From NCBI GenBank assembly GCA_004552515.1, contig SFOF01000016.1, forward strand, positions 1 to 19,499: 19,499 bases of DNA. The letters run 5' to 3'. The notes under the pieces were generated by a model. That model was not told where the DNA came from. It saw nothing but the letters and a program-made list of their open reading frames with translations, and searched no databases. The DNA is from Clostridiales bacterium. Its GTDB lineage: Bacteria; Bacillota; Clostridia; Christensenellales; Aristaeellaceae. Below, one piece after another: positions 1 to 6,959 of the stretch (positions are counted from its first letter, which is position 1; each line of letters begins with the position of its first letter). A program made the position numbers and the translations under genes.

Positions 1-1413
1 GGCCAGCGGCAGCTCGGTGAGGATGCGGTCGGTCACGCGCTCCAGCACGTCGTAGGGCATCCGATAGGCCGCCTCGGCCGCGCCCGCCGCGGCAAGCGCC
101 CGCAGCGCCACGACATAGCGGCATTTGTCCTCGCCGGTGGAGGTCGTCTCGGTCAGCTGCGCGCAATAGCGGCGCACGCGCCTTTCAAGAGAGGCCTGCT
201 CGATTTCCGTGCGCAGTATGTAATCGGCCTCGCGCAGAAGCGTCAGCTTTTCCTGCGTCACCTCGCCGGTCATGCGCATGGCCAGGCCCGAGCCGGGCAG
301 CGGCTGACGGTTGGTGATCTCGGGCGGCAGGTCGAGATATTCGCCCACGTCGCGCACCTCGTTTTTGAACAGATAGCGCGCCGGCTCGATGAGCCTGTAG
401 CCCTCCAGCTCGTTGAGGTTCTGCGCTTTGTCCGAGAAATTCAGCACGTCGGGATAGATCGTGCCCTTGACGAGAAAATCCACGCCGGTAAAGCGCGCGG
501 CCTCCTCGCGATAGATGATGGAAAACTCATCGCTCACCGCGGCCCACTTTTCGGCCGGATCGGTGATGTGCTCGAGACGGGCAAAGAAGCGGTCGCGCGC
601 GTTGACGCAGTGAACGTCTATGCCCATGCGCTCGCCGAACATCTCCCGTACGACGCGCGTATCACCCTTGCGCATGAGGCCCGTATCAATATAGATGCAG
701 TGCATCTGCTTTCCGATCGCCCGGTGCATGAGCGCCGCGCACACGGAGGAATCCACGCCGCCGGAAATCGCCATGAGCGCGTGCCCCGCGCCCACCCTTT
801 CGCGAATCTCCGACACCATGTCCTCGACGAAGTTCTCGGTCGTCCAGGTACGCGCGCAGCCGCAGATATCCTCAAAATTGGAGAGGATCGCCAGCCCGTC
901 GGGGTCGTTGCTCTCCACGCCGAACTGCATCCCGTAGAGCTTCTTCTCCTCGTCGGCGAAGGCCGCCGCCAGCCCGTGGCCGTGCGCGATGACCTTAAAG
1001 CCCTCGGGCAGCTCCAGATACGCCAGCCGCGCGATATAGCGGTCGCCGTAGGAAAGCCCCTTAAACAGCGGCGAGGCCTGCGAAAAATGCGTTTGCAGCG
1101 TCTGCTTTTCCAGCGCGACATGGCACACGCCGCCCCCCAGCTGCGTCGCCATGCGCCGCGCCGCGAAGCCCACGGCCAGCACCGGCACGCCCATTTCGTA
1201 AACGGCGGGATCGCACAGAGGCGCGTCGTCCTCAACGCCGCTCTCGGCCCTGCCCGCCAGTATGACGCCCCGCGGATTGAACGCGCGTATCTCGTCCATC
1301 GGCGCGTCCGCGGACATAATTTCGCAGTAGACCTGTCCGCCGCGCACACGCCGCGCCAGAGACTGCGCGTGCGCGCCGCCATAGCTCAATATGAGGATGC
1401 CGTCCCGTTTCAT
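1..1413 (-). CDS. GMP synthase-like protein with degenerate glutaminase domain (partial, 3' end outside window)
   Basis: The reading frame runs from ATG at 1413 to the window edge without a stop, giving 471 residues; GMP synthases are usually about 510-525. GGAGGG just upstream supports this start. The layout is that of GuaA: a class I glutamine amidotransferase domain (about 1-190), then an ATP pyrophosphatase domain with an intact P-loop SGGVDSS (217-223) and the start of the C-terminal dimerisation domain. Seen directly: where GuaA has GICYGMQ the protein reads AVGFAAR (80-86), so the nucleophile Cys is Gly82. Where GuaA has QFHPE it reads QFGVE (163-167), so the His is Gly165. The HHNVGG stretch of the ATPase part is missing and PGPGL reads PGSGL (373-377). 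Canonical GuaA aminates XMP to GMP using ammonia from glutamine. I infer that this protein cannot hydrolyse glutamine and may use free ammonia or another substrate. It is divergent from secD. Confidence 0.85.
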   Translation of the reverse strand, partial: MKRDGILILSYGGAHAQSLARRVRGGQVYCEIMSADAPMDEIRAFNPRGVILAGRAESGVEDDAPLCDPAVYEMGVPVLAVGFAARRMATQLGGGVCHVALEKQTLQTHFSQASPLFKGLSYGDRYIARLAYLELPEGFKVIAHGHGLAAAFADEEKKLYGMQFGVESNDPDGLAILSNFEDICGCARTWTTENFVEDMVSEIRERVGAGHALMAISGGVDSSVCAALMHRAIGKQMHCIYIDTGLMRKGDTRVVREMFGERMGIDVHCVNARDRFFARLEHITDPAEKWAAVSDEFSIIYREEAARFTGVDFLVKGTIYPDVLNFSDKAQNLNELEGYRLIEPARYLFKNEVRDVGEYLDLPPEITNRQPLPGSGLAMRMTGEVTQEKLTLLREADYILRTEIEQASLERRVRRYCAQLTETTSTGEDKCRYVVALRALAAAGAAEAAYRMPYDVLERVTDRILTELPLA

Positions 1414-1432
1414 GCCGATCCCTCCGCTGCCT

Positions 1433-1449
1433 GCGCGCCCGGAGCGCGC
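1433..1449 (-). promoter_or_regulatory. 5'-leader hairpin of the GMP synthase-like gene
   Basis: On the minus strand two GCGCGC arms (1444-1449 and 1433-1438) flank a five-base loop about 20 bases upstream of the start codon, just before the GGAGG ribosome binding site. It could affect translation initiation. No purine riboswitch consensus was recognised in the roughly 85-base leader. Confidence 0.35.
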
Positions 1450-1503
1450 CGATAGGCCGTCGTGCCTTCCGTCGTTATCCAGTTTATGAGAATACACGGT
1501 TCA

Positions 1504-1512
1504 ATTATAACA
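1504..1512 (-). promoter_or_regulatory. Extended -10 promoter of the GMP synthase-like gene
   Basis: The minus strand reads TGTTATAAT here: a perfect TATAAT preceded by the TGn extended -10 element. No good -35 hexamer lies 16-18 bases upstream, as is common for extended -10 promoters. Transcription would start near 1497, giving a leader of about 85 bases. Confidence 0.5.
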
Positions 1513-1677
1513 ATCGTTTGTTAAGTCCATGTGTAATTTCAAAGAAAGTCGTCAATTTGCCGCGTCCGCGCCAACCGGGCCGGTTCCGCCGCGAGAATAC
1601 GTTTTCCGTTTCGCACGGAAGTCACAGTTTTATACCGGCAAGATTTCAGCAAATTTAATAATTTATCGCGGGGGATA

Positions 1678-1706
1678 TTGACGAATGAAACTTAACATCG
1701 TATAAT
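1678..1706 (+). promoter_or_regulatory. Sigma-A-type promoter of secDF
   Basis: TTGACG at 1678-1683 and TATAAT at 1701-1706 are separated by exactly 17 bases, a near-consensus housekeeping promoter. The predicted transcription start is near 1713, about 70 bases before the secD start codon. Confidence 0.85.
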
Positions 1707-1781
1707 AGGAAAATGTATAAAACTGTTGCGCATACCCGATCGCGGACCGGGCGTGCCACGACGGGGAGGATTAGGAAGAGA

Positions 1782-3017
1782 ATGAAGACAAGAAGCCTGG
1801 TAACGCTCTTAGTCACGCTGCTGCTCATCGTTCTGGTGGGCGCGCTGGCCGTCAACGGCCTGACCGTGGGCAAGTACATCGTCAAGCCGGTCGGCAGCGC
1901 CATCAAGCTGGGCCTTGACCTGCGCGGCGGCATCTACGCGGTCTACAAGGGCGATTCGTCCGTCGAGGATTTCGAGACGCTGAGGAACGCCACCATCACC
2001 ATTATGATCAACCGACTGACCGCCCAGGGCTACACCGAGGCGACCGTCACCCCCCAGGGCAGCGACCGCATCCGCATCGAGATTCCGGACGTCGAGGATC
2101 CCAACGAGATCCTGAGCATCGTGGGCACACCCGCGCACCTGACGTTCGAGGATCCCGACGGCAACGTCATCCTCGAGGGCAAGAGCATCAAGAAGGCCTC
2201 TCCGGCCTATGACACCGAGAACGGCAACGCCCCCATCATCGCCTTTGAGCTGGACGACGAGGGCGCGAAGATCTTCGGCGATTACACCGGCGCGCACATT
2301 GGCGAGGTGCTCTCCATCATGCTGGACGGCAAGACGCTGACCGCCCCCAAGATCAACAGCGCCATCACCGGCGGCTCGGGCATCATCACGGGCTTCAGCT
2401 CCATCGAGGAAGCGCAGACCACCGCCAATCTGATCCTCTCCGGCGCGCTGCCGCTGGACATCACGCTGATCGAGAGCAACGTCGTCTCCCCCACGCTGGG
2501 CATCGGCGCGCTGGAAAGCTCGCTGCTGGCCGGCATCATCGGCGTCATCCTCATCATGCTGTTCATGATCGCGGTCTACCGCGTGCCGGGCGTGGTGGCC
2601 GATCTGGCGCTGTGCATCTATATTCTCGTTGTGTTCTACGCCCTGGCGCTGGTTCCGGGCGTTCAGCTCACGCTGCCGGGCATCGCCGGTATCCTGCTGG
2701 GCATCGGCATGGCCGTTGACGGCAACGTCATCATCTTCGAGCGCTTCCGCGAAGAACTGAAGGGCGGCCGCTCCATCGAGTCCGCCTGCCAGCGCGGCTA
2801 TAAGAACGCGCTGTCCTCCATCATCGACTCGAACGTCACCACCATCATCGCCGCCATCGTGCTGATGTATTTCGGCACCGGCTCGGTCAAGGGCTTCGCC
2901 GTGACGCTGTTCATCGGCGTGCTGGCCTCGATGATTTCCTCCGTGTTCATCACCCGCTTCCTGCTCAGGCAGGCGGCCGGTCTGGGCATCAAGAACACCA
3001 AGCTCTGGGCTCGCTGA
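1782..3017 (+). CDS. secD: Protein translocase subunit SecD
   Basis: This 411-residue protein is the SecD half of the SecDF accessory complex. SecDF uses the proton motive force to help pull preproteins out through SecYEG on the outer face of the membrane. The first membrane helix is at residues 5-25, followed by the family motif GLDLRGG (44-50), the external P1 domain (about 60-230) and five further membrane helices from about 245 to 395. Helix 4 contains GMAVDGNVIIFERFRE (309-324), with the Asp known in other SecDF proteins to be needed for proton coupling. ATG at 1782 was chosen because GGGGAGGA lies 11 bases upstream. The in-frame ATG at 1713 falls on the predicted transcription start and would add an Arg-rich tail. 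secF follows after 18 bases, clearly in the same operon. Confidence 0.95.
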   Translation: MKTRSLVTLLVTLLLIVLVGALAVNGLTVGKYIVKPVGSAIKLGLDLRGGIYAVYKGDSSVEDFETLRNATITIMINRLTAQGYTEATVTPQGSDRIRIEIPDVEDPNEILSIVGTPAHLTFEDPDGNVILEGKSIKKASPAYDTENGNAPIIAFELDDEGAKIFGDYTGAHIGEVLSIMLDGKTLTAPKINSAITGGSGIITGFSSIEEAQTTANLILSGALPLDITLIESNVVSPTLGIGALESSLLAGIIGVILIMLFMIAVYRVPGVVADLALCIYILVVFYALALVPGVQLTLPGIAGILLGIGMAVDGNVIIFERFREELKGGRSIESACQRGYKNALSSIIDSNVTTIIAAIVLMYFGTGSVKGFAVTLFIGVLASMISSVFITRFLLRQAAGLGIKNTKLWAR

Positions 3018-3035
3018 GAAAGGGGGACGCCATAA

Positions 3036-3980
3036 ATGGAAAAGCAGTTTTTCACCAAAAACTTTCGTCTGCACCTGCTCATTCCCGCTGTGATCGTCGC
3101 CGTCGCCCTGGTTCTGTCGCTGTGCGGGCTGGGCATCAACGCCGGCGTGGACTTCACCGGCGGCTCCATGCTGACCTATAAGGTCGGCGAGGACTTCGAC
3201 GTGAAGGACGTTGAAACCGCACTCAAGGACGCCGGCATCGCCGACGCGCAGATCGCCAAGACCGGCAGCGGCGAGGACACTCAGCTCGAGATCCGCGCCA
3301 AGGATCTGGGCGACGCCTCCGAGGACCGCCGCATGGCGCTCGAGGAGAAGCTGAAGGCCAAATATGCCAATCTCGATTTCGTCACGCTGGAAACCGTCGG
3401 CGCGACGGTCGGCCGCGACCTGATCGGCAACGCGATCAAGTCCTGCCTGATCGTGTTCGTCTGCCTGCTGATCTACATCGCCATCCGCTTTGATCTCTAC
3501 AGCGGCGTGGCGGCGCTGGCGGCGCTGCTGCACGACATACTGATCATGTGCTCCATGATGGTGTTTGCGCGCGCGTTCTATCAGGCGAACACCTCGTTCA
3601 TCGCCGCGCTGCTGACCATCATCGGCTATTCGATCAACAACACCATCATCATCTTCGACCGCATCCGCGAGAACAGCCGCCTGCTGACCTACAAGGGCGA
3701 CACGCACAAGATTATCGTCGAGGCCTCCGTGCGCCAGACGCTCTCCCGCACGATCAACACCACCATCACCACGCTGATCACGCTGGTCGTGCTCTACATC
3801 CTGGGCGTGGACTCCATCCGCGAGTTCGTGTTCCCGCTGATCGTGGGCATGATCGCCGGCGTGTACTCCTCCGTCATGCTCAGCGGCCAGATCTGGGCCG
3901 TCTGGAAGGACAGGCAGATCTTCGCGCCCCTCGAGAACCTCTTCAAGGGCCGCAAGAGCTCCAAAAAGGCCAAGGCCTGA
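3036..3980 (+). CDS. secF: Protein translocase subunit SecF
   Basis: This 314-residue membrane protein is the partner of SecD. A first helix (about 13-33) is followed by the family motif GVDFTGG (38-44), an external P4-type domain and five C-terminal helices. The conserved signature GYSINNTIIIFDRIREN follows the HDILIM helix. At the position where many SecF proteins have SINDT, this one has SINNT; the FDRIREN Asp and Arg are present. AGGGGGA lies 9 bases before the start codon. SecD and SecF are separate genes here rather than fused as in Bacillus. The gene ends 10 bases before a hairpin terminator, so secDF is probably a two-gene operon. Confidence 0.95.
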   Translation: MEKQFFTKNFRLHLLIPAVIVAVALVLSLCGLGINAGVDFTGGSMLTYKVGEDFDVKDVETALKDAGIADAQIAKTGSGEDTQLEIRAKDLGDASEDRRMALEEKLKAKYANLDFVTLETVGATVGRDLIGNAIKSCLIVFVCLLIYIAIRFDLYSGVAALAALLHDILIMCSMMVFARAFYQANTSFIAALLTIIGYSINNTIIIFDRIRENSRLLTYKGDTHKIIVEASVRQTLSRTINTTITTLITLVVLYILGVDSIREFVFPLIVGMIAGVYSSVMLSGQIWAVWKDRQIFAPLENLFKGRKSSKKAKA

Positions 3981-3990
3981 TCGTTCATTC

Positions 3991-4034
3991 GAAGCAGCCT
4001 TTCCCGCCGCGCGCGGGGAAGGCTGTTTCCGTTC
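3991..4034 (+). terminator. Rho-independent terminator after secF
   Basis: CAGCCTTTCCC (3995-4005) pairs with GGGGAAGGCTG (4015-4025), allowing a G-U pair. The flanking GAAG and TTTC extend the stem, and a short T-rich tail (TTTCCGTTC) follows. It closes the secDF unit. Confidence 0.7.
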
Positions 4035-4079
4035 AAAAATGCGCGTCTTTGCGAAAGGCTGCGGCAAAACGCATTTTTT
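4035..4079. terminator. Second hairpin with A-tract and T-tract flanks
   Basis: AAAAATGCG (4035-4043) is complementary to CGCATTTTT (4070-4078), and TTTGC/GCAAA forms an inner stem. T-runs follow on either strand, so it may act as a back-up or bidirectional terminator behind the first hairpin. Confidence 0.45.
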
Positions 4080-4394
4080 CGCAAGGACACGATCGCGCCG
4101 CAGGATTCTCTCCTCGAAGGAATCTCGCTTCACCGCCCGCGCTTTCAGGGATTTGCAAAGCGCGCTTCGAACGCGGCCCGGAAGAGGCGGCCGCCGGCTC
4201 GAGCGGATCCCCCGCGGCATGGCGCCGGATTCAGCCCAAATCGGCCTCGGGCGATATGAGGAATTCCTGCGCCCGGCTCGAGAAGAAGCGCCGCCGAAAT
4301 CGCCGCTCGGGGAAGTTCTATGGGCGCGTTCCAGTGTGCGCCTGAAAAGAGACGAACCGACTTCTTGCGGCTTTTGCGCGGCGCTCAAGTCCCC

Positions 4395-4475
4395 TTTCGC
4401 CCGCCGCTGTTCCCGAAAGCGCCTCGAAATCCCCAAGGCTCTCGTTTCGGGAACGAACGCCGCCGCTTCAGCGGG
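4395..4475. repeat. Imperfect palindrome with perfect 10-bp inner stem
   Basis: GTTCCCGAAA (4409-4418) is the exact reverse complement of TTTCGGGAAC (4445-4454), with a further GCCT/AGGC stem inside the loop. The flanks remain partly complementary: TTTCGCCCGCCGCT on the left against AGCGGGGCCAAA on the right, with weaker pairing further out. The core resembles that of the palindromic element at 17984-18106. Confidence 0.55.
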
Positions 4476-4565
4476 GCCAAATGGGAATTTCAAACCGCCC
4501 AAACGGCGAAGTTACCGCTTAATGACGCTCTAAAGACACATTCAGAATCAGGGAGAGATGATTTT

Positions 4566-6944
4566 ATGCACAGGCTCGTTCAGCGCGGCGCGGAAGGCGC
4601 GCGATGGGAATGCCCGGCCGATATGCCCGAGCTGATCTACCTGCTCCTCACGCGGCGCGGCGTTGAATCCAGCGAGGCGGCGCGCGCCTTCCTCTATCCC
4701 GACGCGGCCGATCTGCACGACCCGATGCTGCTAAGCGGCATGGCCGAGGCCATCGCGCGCATCCGGCGGGCGCAGGACGCGGACGAAACGGTGTGCGTCT
4801 ACGGCGATTACGATGTGGACGGCGTATGCGCCACGTCGATACTGACGCTGTATTTCCGCGCGCTGGGCCTGAGCTGCGTACACTATATTCCCGACCGTCA
4901 CGCCGAGGGCTACGGTCTCAACGACGCGGCGATCGAGAAAATCGCGCAGTCGGCCACGCTGCTGGTGACGGTTGACTGCGGCATCAGCTGCGCGCACGAG
5001 GTCGAAACGGCCAAGGCGCTGGGGCTGGACGTGATCGTCACCGACCATCACCGTCCGGGCGATATTCTGCCGGACTGCACCGTCATCAATCCCCTGCTGA
5101 ACGATTATCCCTTCCCCTATCTGTGCGGCGCGGGCGTGGCGTTCAAGCTGGTCGCGGCGCTGGGCGGGCTGGAGGAAGCGCTTTCCTACGTCGATCTGGC
5201 CGCGCTGGCCACTGTCGCCGACCTGGTCACGCTGACCGATGAGAACCGCGTCATCGTGTCGCTGGGGCTTCAGCGCATCAACAGGGAACCGCGGCTGGGG
5301 CTGCGCATGATGATCGAGCGCGCCGCGCTCACCGGACGCGACCTGAGCGCGGGCAGCATCGGCTTTCAGATCGCGCCGCGCATCAACGCCAGCGGCCGTC
5401 TGGGCGACGCCAGGCGCGCCTTTATGCTGCTCACCACGTCGGACGAGCTGGAGGCCGCCGCGCTGGCCGACGAGCTGGAAGCGGAAAACACACGCCGCCG
5501 CGACGAGGAAAAGCGCGTCGTGGCCGAGTGCGAGGCGATGATGGCGCACTACAGTCTGCTCGATCACAAAATCATCGTGCTGTGCGGCAGCGGCTGGAAT
5601 TCGGGCGTCATCGGGCTGGCCGCGTCCCGGCTGGTGACGGAATACCACTATCCCGTGATTCTGCTGGCCGAAAACGACGGCGTGTGCGTCGGCTCGTGCC
5701 GCAGCATACCGGCTGTGGATATGTTCAAGACGCTCTCCTCCTGCGCCGATCTGATGACCCGCTTCGGCGGACACCGACAGGCGGCGGGGCTGGCCATGCC
5801 GCGCGAAAATCTGGAGACGTTCATCGCCCGTCTGGACGAATATCTCGCCGAAAACACACAGCCGGACGACTACATTCCCGAGCTGGAATACGACCTCAGC
5901 GTGCCGCTCGACCGGATCAGCGAGGACGCGGTGCGGCTGATGGAGCGGCTCCAGCCCACCGGCTGGGGCAATCCCGCGCCGGTATTCCTCACGCGCGCGC
6001 TGATCGATTCGGCCAAGACCGTCGGCAGGGACGGCGCGCACCTTCAGGTTCAGCTCGAGCAGAACGGCGCGCGCCTTCAGGGCGTGTGCTTCGGGCAGGG
6101 CGCGCTGGCGGGTGAAATCGCCGGAAGCGAGCGCGAGCTGCTCTACGCGCCCTCCATCAACGAGTGGCAGGGCCGCGTGAGCGTTCAGTGCGAAATCAAA
6201 ACGATCCTGAGCGAGCCGCCCGAAAAGGTTTTTGCGCGTTTCGCGGGAAAGTATACGCGCTATCTGCGCACATATTTAACAGACATCCTCTATAATATTG
6301 ACTTAAATCAATCCGCACGGGAAGCGCGGCCCGTCAGTGAAAATCAGCTGCGCGCCTGGCTGACCGATTCCCCGCAGGGCACGGTGATCGCCGCCGCGAC
6401 GCTCGAGGGCGCGCAGTCGCTTCTCGCCTTCCTGAGGGCGTACGAGCTGACCGGCCGCGTCAATGCCTGCTGCGGGATCTGGCCGGGTGACCCCGCCGCG
6501 CAGAACGCCGTCTGCCTCTGCCCGGTGGGAAAGCCCGCCGTCCCCTGCCGCCGCATCGTGCTGTGGGACGCGCCGGCCGAAGCGTTCAGGGCGCTGCCCG
6601 AGGGCGCGCTTTACGCCGCGGGTCGGAAGAGCAGCGGCAGCTGGATGGACGCACTCTATGACGTGAATCAGCTGCGCGTGCTCTATGTTGCCGCCCGAAA
6701 ATGGGGCGACCGGCCGATCATCCGCATGACGATGACCGACATCGAGCGCGAAACGGCGCGAAACGGCCGTCTCCCGGAGGACGCGGGGCTGACCGCCGGG
6801 CTGGCCGTGCTGCACGATATGCGCCTGATTGAAATCGACGTAAGCAAAGCCTCGCTCCGGCTGCTGCCCATGAGGAAGAGCAATCCGGAGGACAGCGCGC
6901 TCTATCAGCGCTTGAAACGCATCCGCGACTACGCCGCAGAATAA
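4566..6944 (+). CDS. recJ: Single-stranded-DNA-specific exonuclease RecJ
   Basis: This 792-residue protein is about the length of Firmicutes RecJ. RecJ degrades single-stranded DNA 5' to 3' in recombinational and mismatch repair and acts in the cytoplasm. The DHH phosphoesterase domain has DYDVDG (81-86), VDCGIS (136-141) and TDHHRPG (159-165). RINASGRLGDAR follows at 272-283. The DHHA1 domain has SGWNSGVIGLAASRL (342-356) and GGHRQAAGLA (401-410), and the OB-fold contains the TGWGNP motif (465-470). Residues from about 560 to 792 form the C-terminal extension typical of Gram-positive RecJ. ATG at 4566 has GGGAGAG about 8 bases upstream; the frame stays open further upstream, but that stretch does not look like RecJ. 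An AT-rich patch at about 6270-6318 lies at the start of the extension. rel follows after 15 bases. Confidence 0.95.
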   Translation: MHRLVQRGAEGARWECPADMPELIYLLLTRRGVESSEAARAFLYPDAADLHDPMLLSGMAEAIARIRRAQDADETVCVYGDYDVDGVCATSILTLYFRALGLSCVHYIPDRHAEGYGLNDAAIEKIAQSATLLVTVDCGISCAHEVETAKALGLDVIVTDHHRPGDILPDCTVINPLLNDYPFPYLCGAGVAFKLVAALGGLEEALSYVDLAALATVADLVTLTDENRVIVSLGLQRINREPRLGLRMMIERAALTGRDLSAGSIGFQIAPRINASGRLGDARRAFMLLTTSDELEAAALADELEAENTRRRDEEKRVVAECEAMMAHYSLLDHKIIVLCGSGWNSGVIGLAASRLVTEYHYPVILLAENDGVCVGSCRSIPAVDMFKTLSSCADLMTRFGGHRQAAGLAMPRENLETFIARLDEYLAENTQPDDYIPELEYDLSVPLDRISEDAVRLMERLQPTGWGNPAPVFLTRALIDSAKTVGRDGAHLQVQLEQNGARLQGVCFGQGALAGEIAGSERELLYAPSINEWQGRVSVQCEIKTILSEPPEKVFARFAGKYTRYLRTYLTDILYNIDLNQSAREARPVSENQLRAWLTDSPQGTVIAAATLEGAQSLLAFLRAYELTGRVNACCGIWPGDPAAQNAVCLCPVGKPAVPCRRIVLWDAPAEAFRALPEGALYAAGRKSSGSWMDALYDVNQLRVLYVAARKWGDRPIIRMTMTDIERETARNGRLPEDAGLTAGLAVLHDMRLIEIDVSKASLRLLPMRKSNPEDSALYQRLKRIRDYAAE

Positions 6945-6959
6945 TAAGGAGTGATCCAA

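Larger units (their letters stand above)
1414..1781. other. Divergent intergenic region, GMP synthase-like gene / secD
   Basis: This 368-base gap carries the two outward-facing promoters described separately. It also has an AT-rich central part and a palindrome with AACCGG and CCGGTT arms around one G (1573-1585), which could be an operator. No coding sequence or structured RNA was recognised. A small reading frame beginning at 1713 coincides with the predicted secD transcription start and lacks a ribosome binding site. Confidence 0.6.
4030..4565. other. 535-base spacer rich in inverted repeats, no recognisable gene
   Basis: No open frame here resembles a known protein, and none has a ribosome binding site; the plus-strand frame at 4039-4533 starts inside a hairpin. 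The DNA contains several inverted repeats: GCGCTTT/AAAGCGC (4139-4163), the palindrome AGGAATTCCT at about 4259-4268, and a long imperfect palindrome centred near 4432 (listed separately). It contains no convincing promoter for recJ. It may be an intergenic repeat array or a decayed element. Confidence 0.5.

Noticed and set aside
618..1382. Minus-strand frame of 254 codons inside the GMP synthase-like gene
   Set aside because: It is a shifted frame of the same strand with an Arg/Trp-rich, motif-free translation.
568..1455. Long plus-strand frame opposite the GMP synthase-like gene
   Set aside because: Its translation is Arg/His/Ala-rich without any known motif. The minus strand gives clear GuaA motifs over the same bases.
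1414..1500. Purine riboswitch in the leader of the GMP synthase-like gene
   Set aside because: Expected on biological grounds, but the conserved loop sequences of the purine riboswitch are not present.
1809..4502. Minus-strand frame of 897 codons
   Set aside because: It is the antisense shadow of secD and secF, open only because of GC-rich codon use. The product is Asp/Gln/His/Arg-rich and low complexity.
4039..4533. Plus-strand frame of 164 codons in the secF-recJ gap
   Set aside because: It starts inside a hairpin, has no ribosome binding site and encodes an Arg/Lys-rich sequence with no recognisable motif.
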